From NCBI GenBank assembly GCA_977006965.1, contig OZ345377.1, positions 1,178,001 to 1,242,000 on the forward strand: a stretch of DNA of 64,000 bases, written 5' to 3'. A program made the position numbers and the translations under genes. A model generated the notes under the pieces. The model saw only the letters and a list, made by a program, of their open reading frames with translations. It was not told the DNA's origin and did not search any database. Of this stretch, positions 30,203 through 39,217 are shown piece by piece. Source of the stretch: Phymatolithon calcareum (taxonomy: Eukaryota; Rhodophyta; Florideophyceae; Hapalidiales). The number at the start of each line of letters is the position of its first letter. Position 1 is the stretch's first letter.

Positions 30203-32755
30203 ATGTTCTGCGTCATCTGTGGGGGCGTTGGTCCCTTTGTTGATTCCGCAATCGTATCCGGAGTCATAGAGCATCCAGAATGTGCTAAGAAGAGCAAGAG
30301 CATCAGGAAAGCCATTAAAAAAGCCGAAAACATTGCAAAACAACATCAAGAACAAGTGGAAAAGGTTGACAGAGAAGTTATTCAAGCTCTCCTTGCTCTT
30401 TTCGTGGAGCCGACGAATGAGCAGAACTGCGCAGCCTTGCCGCCATTCGGATTAGACATCGCAACAAAGGGATCCGTTTTCGGACAGTCACCAGCACGAA
30501 CTTGTTCCAAGAGCGGCGACAGCGTAAGGGATGCTTCTGTTGCGCAATCCGCCCCCGCCCGGGCGGCGTTCGATGCAGTGGAATTTGGACCGACAATCGG
30601 TACGCGCCTATTCCCTTATCAGATGACCTATGAACACTATGAATTCGGGCCAACTAAAAACTACATGGCAATCACTGCTATGCAACAATATGCCTCTAAA
30701 TGCATTGAGGAGCTCCGTGTTGAGGACTACGTCCTAGGTGGTCCAAGCACTACTCCTGCCGCTAGTGGCGGTGACGTATTTGGCAATGCCACAGCCCCAT
30801 CACTCTTTGGTCAACAGCCACAGTCCTGCACCGGACTTTTCGGTGCTGGTCCAGCTCAAGGCGGCGGTGGATTGTTTGGTACCACTGCTGCTGCATCTCA
30901 GTCCCCTTTTGCCCAACCACAAACTACCAATGTACCTTTTGGTGCATCAGAGCAAGGCAGTGCATCGCTCTTCGGACGGTCTGCTCCTGCGCAATCTGGG
31001 TTCGGCGGGACTGCTCAAAATGGCGCCGGTCTCTTTGGTGCACCACAATCCACACCATCGTTATTTGGCGGTGGTACTACTGCGCCTTCGGGTGCCTTCG
31101 AAGCAGTTGGGTATACTGGGGCTACCGCGGGTCACACAGACATTTCTGCGATTGGTGCGTTGGATCATCTAGAGCGTGCTTTTAACCTGGAGCGACAGTC
31201 AGAAAAGTACAATCGCGCTCGCGACATTTTGAAGCGGCGACAAGAGAACATAGCGAAGATTGACGAGAGGACACTGCAGCCTCTGATAACGCTCTTTTCG
31301 AAGTCGACGATTGAGAAGAACAGTGCTCGTACACCGAACACTGGAGGCGTCGCTGCCAGTGACAGGACTCCATTCCCGTCACCCTTTGCCGAGCAATCAC
31401 AGAGTGAGGCTGGTATCTTCGGTGTTGCTCCCGCGCAGATTGGGTCTGGATTATTTGACTTTAGTACCGGTGCTTTTAAGCCTATGGTTTCGCAGCCGCA
31501 GGCGACGAATGTGCAGTTTGGTGCACTTACACAAAGCAGCTCCTCCCTCGTTGGACACTCTGCTCCTGTACAATCCGGTCCCATGGACGACAGCCGTAGT
31601 CATCCTCCAGTGCAGAGTAGCGCCTCACCCTTCGGGACACCTACGCCTGCAGAACCTGGTCCCGCGCAGAATGCAGGTGGAGTACCTGGTACTGCTACGG
31701 CTTCCGCTAAGTCACTGCCCAGCAAGACGCCGTCCACGAGCGGAGGGCTCGTTGGGAATATTGTGCAATCGAGTCCCATGCCGAGCGATGGTGCATCTTC
31801 TGGTTTAAGTGCTGGTACTGGGTTACCACAGTCCACACAGGCAGGGACGAAAGGTGGAATGTTTGGTTCAATGATAGGAGACAGTGGAGGTGGTGCTATG
31901 TCCTCACGTGCATCGGCGCAATCCACAAGTGTCAAGTTTAGTACATCTGTCCAGAGCAGTGCTCTCTTCGGGAAGTCTATTGCTGCAAAATCCGAGTCGA
32001 TGCCAAATAATGCAACACCTTCATCAGCGCAGGTGGGAATCAATCCTTTTTCGAAGTTCAAGTTTTCGCAGCCACAGACGAAAGAGCAGTTTGGGGCACG
32101 TGCACAGAGCAGCTCCTTCCTCTTCGGGCACTCTGCTCCGGTACAATCCGGTCCCGCAGACGGCAGCCGTAGTCATCCTCCAGCGCAGAGTAGCGCCTCA
32201 CCCTTCGGGGCACCTACGCCTACAGAATCTCATCCGCCGCAGAATGCAGGTGGAGTACGTGGTACTGGTACGGCTTCCGCTAAGTCACTGCCCAGCAAGA
32301 CACAGTCCACGAGCGAAGGGCTCTTCGGGAGTACTGTGCAATCGAGTCGCATGCCGAGCGACGGTGTAACTTTTGGTGCAAGTAGTGGCACTGGGTTGCC
32401 ACCGCCCACAGAGTCAGAGACAAAAGGTGGAATGTTTGGTTCAACGATAGGAGACAGTGGAGGTGATACTACGTTCTAACGTGCACCGGCGCAATGCGCA
32501 AGTGCCATGTTCAGTACATCTGCCCAGAGCAACGGTGCTCCGTTCGGGGAGCCTGTTGTTGCAAAATCCGAGTCGATGTCAAGCGGTGGAAAGCCTTCAT
32601 CTGCACGAGCGGAAACCGGTAGTGGATTTGGATTTGCGTCGAGCAGCGCCCCGCTCTTCCGAGCGTCTGGTGCAGCGCGTTCTGCACGGGCAGTGAGCGG
32701 TGAGACATTATCGGGTTTGAATGCCACCGCTTCGATGTCCCCTTGTACACGGTGA
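30203..32755 (+). pseudogene. NUP98-like FG-repeat protein, truncated paralogue
   Basis: The frame is open from 30128 with a first ATG at 30203, and ends at TAA 32477-32479 (758 aa). It shares with the intact NUP98 the segment GTR.FPYQ, the GLEBS-like NYMAITAMQQYASKCIEELR (Rae1/Gle2-binding motif) and several GLFG/FG repeats. It lacks the entire C-terminal autoproteolytic/NPC-anchor domain. A unit KRRQENIAKIDERTLQPL.TLF appears twice in variant form and has no counterpart in NUP98. The frame continues after the TAA to 32755 with repeat-like sequence. In the parallel earlier repeat the codon is TCA, so the TAA is a nonsense change. Without its anchor domain it is unlikely to act as NUP98. Non-functional or neofunctional status is undecided. 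Confidence 0.75.
31537..32640 (+). repeat. 573-bp internal tandem duplication in the NUP98-like gene
   Basis: GTACAATCCGGTCCC recurs at 31568 and 32141, and flanking text aligns throughout (SSPFGTPTPAEPGPAQNAGG against SSPFGAPTPTESHPPQNAGG). The 573-bp spacing is exactly 191 codons, so the duplication kept the frame. The stop that ends the ORF lies in the second copy. Confidence 0.85.
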
Positions 32756-33129
32756 CCGGTCAGGTTGCCTCATGCGATGCGGCAAAGTAATGTAGTGCTT
32801 CTTCTTCCATGTCAGATGGTGGACTTTTGCGCCATTGTCCAGCAGCGATGGTGTTAATTCTGCTCTTCGGAAATGCCAGTCGGTGAAACCCCAGGCGACA
32901 GCAGCAATTCTTCTGCATCTACCCAATCTGGCACCGCGCAATCTACAGCCGTGCAGAGAGGCGGCGGGTGTACTGCGGCTGTTGGCATGCCTGGCGGTAA
33001 GCATGCACTGGGTAATATGTGAAAATGAATTTATTTTCAGTCGATTCTTATCTCTGATCGTCATCGAAACGCAGTCGCGTGAGCCAGCAGATTGTTGTCG
33101 TTGGTCCGAAAAGCTCGGCTTCAACACTA

Positions 33130-34125
33130 ATAACTCAGCCGAATTGTAGGCTGAAGCGAAGTGTGGATTCTGTGAAACGCGTGGGGATATCGAGAAAGAG
33201 TGTCTAAAGCGTGGTCGCCGCGAAGAGTTTTGATATCATTGAGGCATTTTGAGGAACTGTTGAGGACCACGTTGTGAGCTTTTATGAAAACGCTGTTGAC
33301 CGTGCGGCACTCTTTCGGTTCCTTGCAAAAAACGACTGCCACTTTGAGGATGTGCTCGCCTCCTGGCGCCTCTTCTTTTAAGATCACTTCAATCACATTG
33401 GGCCTTTTCAAGTGGAGTTTGAGCAATGCGCTCTTTTGACAACATTAATGCGTGGTGTGAGCCTCTCTGAAGGCCATCAGAACGCTGTGGTCACGCAAAT
33501 GCTTTTGCTACGCACTGCTCTATTTCTTCCGCTTCCAGTTTGTCTATTATCCCATAAAAGTTGGTAAGAGCAATAGTCTGTGACTAGTAGCAACTGAGGA
33601 AGCCTTGCCCGTATATTCGTAAGATGTGAGGCTTTTTTAAAAGCCTCACAAAAATAAACTTCAATTGAAGAAAAGTCCGTGACTGCTCATCTCATGGCTT
33701 TCGTCAGCCAGGTTGTCTTTCTCCTGTCTGGCATATGTTTCCAGTTTGGCCCAGTTGGCATTCTCGTATCGTTGATGTTTGAACTGGGGATGTATGTTGA
33801 TTACTTTTTTTGAAGCTACCAAGACCGCAGTTTGCGTAACAGGGCCACAATGACTATTGCCGGATCCGACTTACGCACTCAAGTTTCCTAAATTGCTTTT
33901 GTTTGAACAGCAGCACTGAGGATTAGCGGTCTTCATATTCCAGGCTGAAAAGTGGCGGGGGAGCGGTTAGACTTCGAGGACGATATAGCTATTCTGTAGA
34001 CTGTGATTGTGTACTATCGAGATGACCCATTTGCGTTGTATGAAGTGGTGAAATCCTTCGCACTAGAGAAGGAGCATGAAGAAAATGGAAGGCTTGAGCA
34101 CGTTTAGTATGCATGAAGTGTTTCG
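33130..34125 (+). pseudogene. Decayed gene of unknown identity
   Basis: Forward-strand fragments look coding but are split by stops. One gives VVSFYENAVDRAALFRFLAK, FEDVLASWRLFF, stop, DHFNHIGPFQVEFEQCALL. About 500 bp later comes ERLDFEDDIAIL, stop, TVIVYYRDDPFALYEVVKSF and ALEKEHEENGRLEHV. Each piece reads well for 30-50 codons, the mark of an old gene losing its frame rather than chance. I do not recognise the family. It lies directly downstream of the broken NUP98 paralogue. A NUP96-like origin would fit the position but nothing in the sequence proves it. Confidence 0.4.
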
Positions 34126-35657
34126 CCTCTTCTAGGTCGAGGTGGTATAGTCAGCATTGGGAGCAATGGGTTTCCAGAACGAAGTGCTTGTGTCGCCCAT
34201 GATGCGTGTCGCGATTCTACAATGGATCTTATATATGCATAACGGTTCCTTGTCCAACAGGACATCATATTGATCGTTTAGCGAACGTGGACCAAAGAGC
34301 CGGAGAGGAAGGTGGCAGAGAATTAACCGGAACAATTCGTGAGGACAATCGATATTCTGGAAGGTGTATGGAAGTTCCATTTTACCGCGGCGGCACTTTC
34401 ACCTCTTATCCGCAGTCGTCGGAGCATTATACAGAAGTGCCCCTGCATCGTCCTCACAACACACAGTGCTTGAATGATGGCAGCGAGGGAATCGGTGGTT
34501 GTACTGTCACAGTACGAACGACTGGGGAGAGAAGAGTTTGTCGTCACGTAAATTATTACGTAAAGCTAATGCGACCGCAATTTCCAAGGCACTGTAACGA
34601 CCACAAGGATTGTCCTTCTCAATAGGATCCTGGGGAACTAACCCCCCGTGCCTCTCTACAATTGATCTCAACCATACCCTTTGCATGTCAGAATGGATAT
34701 CCAAACAGCTTTGACTATGATTGTCCCAACCTCTCATTGCCGTCTGTTTCCATCCGTTCAGACTACTGCGCAGTACTATCTGTGAGGGAGGGAGATCGAG
34801 GGCAAATTGAGAACAGGGGGGGACTCACTTGCGGGTGCTTGTGAGTGCTTGCTGTCGCAAAACTAATACTGTACTCTGCGCGCAAGACGGCGCCGTAAGA
34901 GAGGACAGTGTGCGACCTCCCGTTGAAAGCCGTTATCAAAAAAATAACTTTGATTGCGACCACTTTTGGTGATTGCGTCTGTAACGAACAGAAGGATGTC
35001 AACATGGGACGAAATTGCATCAAAATTTTGATCTCAAAGTCGAACTTAGATCGTGAAACATTTCATTCATTTTGGAGTTACACCAAATCACCAATCGCGC
35101 CGTTGCAACGGTCATCCATATATCCAATAAGATGCCCGTTCACAAAAATATTCTATTTCATTGGCCAACACCTCCATCCTTTTGTGACAACAACTCTATC
35201 ACATGGGGCAACCAGACAGTTGTTCTGTTTCAAACATGCATCCGTTATGAAAGATGTCCCTCTGCATAAACGGACTGCTGAGCTTGTCGTCAGCCTTCGG
35301 ATTGGCGGAAAAAATTCATTTCAAAAAAGTCATTCCCGCGCACGATTCAAATTTCAAACGGTCAATCGAGATCCCTTTCGTTCCACATGCTCGTTTCGTT
35401 TCGAGTTGATAGTGCTATCACCTCCGCACACACCGCGCACTCCGCCACGTCTCATTTCCATCCGTTAGTCTACCGTCGACACCGCCTTCCACATCACACA
35501 GTCTTAACAACACCCAACCGTCTCCCCCATCTCCCTTCCTCCCGCATGCATTCCTGATCGCTTTGTCCGCCACCCGCCGGACACCATTCGTCCCGCTCCC
35601 GTCGCTCATCTTCCGCCTTCTCTTCCGCCCCCCGCCCGCCGGTCGTGCTCAGGAACA
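34126..35657. other. No gene seen; pyrimidine-rich leader before the CBM48 gene
   Basis: Overlapping short frames only. From about 35400 the forward strand becomes C/T- and A/C-rich (CCTTCCACATCACACAG, CTCCCCCATCTCCCTTCC) up to the ATG at 35658. This looks like an untranslated leader or promoter region of the following gene and explains the spurious Gly/Arg-rich frames on the reverse strand. Confidence 0.4.
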
Positions 35658-37358
35658 ATGCTGCGTCGCGGCGCCCGCCGAGCTCGTGCCGACAAATTCC
35701 GCGACCGCGACGCACCCTTGCCCACCACTCATGTCGCCGCCCCGGGTCAACTTCACCGCTACAACTACGGCGCTGCTGCACTCGGTCCCGTTGCACCGCG
35801 GGATGGAAAATCCGCGGTTCGATTCCAGTGGGCTGGCGGTCCTGCCCGGGCTATTTCACTAGTGGCTTCTTTCGATGGATTCATGCATCACAGGATGCAT
35901 CGTATCTCGCTCGGTCATCGAGCAGGTCCTACAACCTTTGAGGTTACACTTCGTATTGCACCCGGTACATACACATACAAGTTTCTTGTTGATGGTGTTT
36001 GGTGCACGGATAAACATGCCCCTCATCCAATTGAATCCTCGTCGGACGGACTAATGCATCATAAATTCGTCGTCGAACCTCTGCCGCACACTCCTGAAGA
36101 GCAACCGATGCACTTGCAAAACAGTACCTTCTTGCGCTCGGTCCTGCCGTCACCGGAAACAGTTGGTGTTGCGCTCAGCAACGCACTTGACCTTGCGGAC
36201 GCAAGACATGGACCGAAGGGGGGAAGCTACTCCGTGGTGCGCTCCAGTTCTGTGTCCGAACTGCGTTCTGCGCCAGGGTCGTCAACTTCAGCTGCGAATT
36301 TGCGTTCGCAAGGATTAGTCGGGGACCATTCTGCGCATTCGTTCGCCAGTTTGAGCAACTCGGCTTCGCGAGGGGGTGCACATGACAGACTTGATCGACC
36401 ATCCTCGTTTATGGTGTCCATGTCGGAGCAGAGCCCCGGGTCGTCACATCGTAAATCATTGCTACATCGAGTGGGTTCGGGCTGGATGCGGAGATTCTCA
36501 GGACGTAATCACTCCAATGTGAACGAAGAGCTTATGAAGGCGCATGAAGGCGAGTCACTTCTTGCCGCTGGTACTGCTGCCCCGTTTACAGCGAAAAAAA
36601 TGATTTCGCATTCGAGCTCTGGCGTGGTCAGAGTAAGCACTTCAGCCGCAGAGAGGTCGGGGGTATTCCTATTCCGGTCCGATGGGTCAAGTGCAGATAA
36701 GGAGAATGGCGGCAACTACAGTGGCAGCGGTGGCAGAAAGAATCCCGGGTTTGGCACACCGGAGCGGACGGTTCTTCGCCGCAATAACGGGATTCGCGGC
36801 TCTGGACGTGCGGCGGCAGTGAAGATTTCCGGACCGACTATGGTGGACGAACCGAAGAGCGTGGAAGAAGTCAACAGACAGTCGGATAATTGGCGACAGA
36901 TGGCACGACACTTGCAGGAGAATTTGAGCGATCCCAGCGGTGCAAGGGAACTTCTCAGTAAGGCTATCAAGCATCGTGAGAAGCATGGACTATGGTGCAC
37001 CGTTGAGAATGCACAGACGCATGTGGATTTGGCGAGGAATTTGAGCAAGGCGGATCGTATGGGCGATGCGGAATTTCATTTAAGAATTGCATTGCGCATC
37101 TACAAGCAGGTCGAGGCAGGTCCCGAACATATTGGCGATTTATTGCATTATATTGGGGTGGTCGTGGACAGGCAGAAGAAGAGGGCGGAGGCTGAGGAAT
37201 TGTACAGAAGTGCGTTGGATACGTATAAGAAGAACAGACTTACCGGCAATAATGTCGAGATCGCTTTGAAGAATTTGAAACTCAACTTGAAGAAGCAGAA
37301 TAGGGAGCAAGAAGCGGAGAAATATGTGCGAGCGTATTATGGTTATGTCGAGGCTTGA
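35658..37358 (+). CDS. CBM48 (AMPK-beta type glycogen-binding) and TPR protein
   Basis: The 566-aa product has an N-terminal glycogen/starch-binding module of the AMPK-beta type, about residues 54-140. The pieces are VRFQWAGGPARAISLVASFDG, then FEVTLRIAPGTYTYKFLVDG and VWCTDKHAPHPIE, where the Trp and the YKFLVDG strand are hallmarks. A long Ser-rich, probably disordered linker (about 160-400) follows. The C-terminus has helical repeats of TPR type (about 410-560), for example AEFHLRIALRIYKQVEAGP and AEAEELYRSALDTYKKNRL. There is no AMPK-beta C-terminal domain and no phosphatase or kinase domain. It is best read as a scaffold that docks partners on storage glucan (floridean starch in red algae). 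The start ATG is the first in frame. Partner and pathway are inferred. Confidence 0.8.
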   Translation: MLRRGARRARADKFRDRDAPLPTTHVAAPGQLHRYNYGAAALGPVAPRDGKSAVRFQWAGGPARAISLVASFDGFMHHRMHRISLGHRAGPTTFEVTLRIAPGTYTYKFLVDGVWCTDKHAPHPIESSSDGLMHHKFVVEPLPHTPEEQPMHLQNSTFLRSVLPSPETVGVALSNALDLADARHGPKGGSYSVVRSSSVSELRSAPGSSTSAANLRSQGLVGDHSAHSFASLSNSASRGGAHDRLDRPSSFMVSMSEQSPGSSHRKSLLHRVGSGWMRRFSGRNHSNVNEELMKAHEGESLLAAGTAAPFTAKKMISHSSSGVVRVSTSAAERSGVFLFRSDGSSADKENGGNYSGSGGRKNPGFGTPERTVLRRNNGIRGSGRAAAVKISGPTMVDEPKSVEEVNRQSDNWRQMARHLQENLSDPSGARELLSKAIKHREKHGLWCTVENAQTHVDLARNLSKADRMGDAEFHLRIALRIYKQVEAGPEHIGDLLHYIGVVVDRQKKRAEAEELYRSALDTYKKNRLTGNNVEIALKNLKLNLKKQNREQEAEKYVRAYYGYVEA

Positions 37359-38569
37359 TGATTTGGTTGCGCTGTTTACTATAAGATGTGCGGATTGCAA
37401 ACACTTAACTGCCCTCCATCGTCCTCTTCTTCGACGCTGACCGATGACTATATATGCTTTCTGCTTTGCGCTTTTATGCTCGTGTGTGTTTTAGCCGTGC
37501 ACGCGATCTTATTTAATTTCCAGTTGCCCTTCTAATGACTTGTACTTTTTGTGTAACTAAACATTACCGTAGTACCATATTCACCCGTCTCGAGCTTAGA
37601 GATAACTCAAATATATTGGTTCGAAGTAAACTTGACATTCTATCAGGATTAGGACAAATTAAGCGGGAGGACCGTCGTGAAATTTCAGAATCCAGTGCGC
37701 TAGTCTGGGGTTTGCTATAAGCCAATGCAGCCACCTACAGTGTACTTCTAGGAAGAAAGCATATCTAATTTACGAATATTACAGGAATGGCAAAGAGTCG
37801 TGTATAGAAGCGCCTTGTACAGACTTCTACAGCTCGAAATGTGAGTGAATGCTGGACACTAACTTCGGAACAAAGGGAGATCCGCTGTACCGCGTTTCTC
37901 GCATAGACGAAAGTGCTTCGTACTTTTTCGATTGAGTATCGAGAATACATCTGAAATGAATATCCCGAAACCGAGACCAGACTACTGTTCATACCAACCA
38001 GAGCAAATAGATCCTCCACAAAGAGATGAGGCCTCTTCATCCGATGTGTCTGCAAGAAATCACCTAGGCAGTATGAACCAATTTTCTCCAAACGTTGCTC
38101 TGCTTTTGTGGTTCATCTGTCGTATTAAGCGTTTGCGCAAAAACAGCCTTTCGTTCCTGTTGTCGCTTTCGAGATGCGACACCGATGATGGAAAGTGAAG
38201 GCAACTACCGCGTGAACTGCATCATTGTTACGGCACAAAAAGCAAGCAGTATTAAGCCATTCCAGAAGATACATTGCCAGGTCGCCTCCTCGCAGATTCG
38301 CGCGAAGTACTGTAGCAAGCATTATTTGCATTTGTACATTTTACTTCGGAGAGATATGACCGCTCGCTTGGATAAGAGAAATACAATCGGATTCTGTTCG
38401 TCGCGCGACATCCCGATGTGAGAACACTGAGATGTCCAAGTTTCGCCCTATACGCATGGATTCTGCAACTCGCATGGAATCACATCAAATAGGAGAGAGC
38501 AAAACACGAGAAAAACCGGACGTGTGGTGGAAAAATTTACTGATGCTTAGAGCTGCAGTGACAACATGA
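37359..38569. other. No gene seen
   Basis: About 1.2 kb between the CBM48-TPR gene and COX5C. Short frames overlap on both strands without domains. It probably holds the two genes' 3' regions. Confidence 0.4.
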
Positions 38570-38823
38570 TTACTTCTTCGCGGCGGCGTCAAGTTTCTTG
38601 TAATAGTCATCGACCTTCGCTTTGTACGACAAATGCCACGCGCGCCATCCAATGCCACCCTGCAAATAGCGCACAATAGAATACAGTCAGTCACAGAGGC
38701 TGCGCTGACGAAACAAGGTCGAGAGTGCATTGAACTTACCACCAAACCGAGCCCAATGCCGTATGCGATCTCCCTGGAGGCGCTCACCTGCTTAGCGGCC
38801 ACGCGCACAACGCCGCCTGACAT
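38570..38823 (-). CDS. COX5C: Cytochrome c oxidase subunit 5C-like protein, two exons
   Basis: Joining 38823..38740 and 38659..38570 gives a 57-aa protein. The 80-nt intron has donor GTAAGT at 38739 and acceptor TTTGCAG at 38660, phase 0. The product starts MSGGVVRVAAKQVSASREI, continues AYGIGLGLV|GGIGWRAWH and ends DDYYKKLDAAAKK. This matches the plant COX5C layout: a short basic N-terminus, KEI..GL.LGL, a single membrane helix with GG, W+.H, then a charged tail with FYD/YYKKLD. In plants this is a small nuclear-encoded subunit of complex IV in the inner mitochondrial membrane. A spurious longer frame runs across exon 1 and the intron. The gene is divergent from NUP98, with starts 394 bp apart. 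Confidence 0.78.
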
Positions 38824-39217
38824 TGTGCCTTCTTTTCTGTGAGTATTAGCGGTACGGGGAAAAGAGGTGTGTTGAAGATGTCCTTGTTTGCTTGCTCCGA
38901 TTTTGCGGTGCTGAGCAACAAACTTATTCAAAAAAGCAAAATAGTTCATGAAAATATCACTTTTGTGAAAAATATTTTCAATCTTTCGGAGTTCTGCCAG
39001 AGCATGCATTACATGAGCTGGCATACGTGTTATTTGCCAAGAAGCGGTGGCAATCCGTAACACCCGGAACAGATCCGCGCAATACTGTTTACCTTCAATT
39101 ATCGGGAGACGAGCATCTGCACCGGTCGTCACCGGTCAAGAGCAGAGCACCGTTTCGATCCAGCACGACCGCGCATATTGTGCTGTTACAATCGCTCTTG
39201 TCCCAAACCTCAGAAAA

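Noticed and set aside
34908-35468. 186-codon forward frame
   Set aside because: Composition and lack of domains fit noncoding DNA; it ends in the pyrimidine-rich leader of the CBM48 gene.
35494-35796. Gly/Arg-rich 100-codon reverse-strand frame
   Set aside because: Complement of a pyrimidine-rich leader and of the CBM48 coding start.
38485-39132. 215-codon reverse-strand frame
   Set aside because: It reads through COX5C exon 1 and its intron; the spliced 57-aa product is the supported gene.
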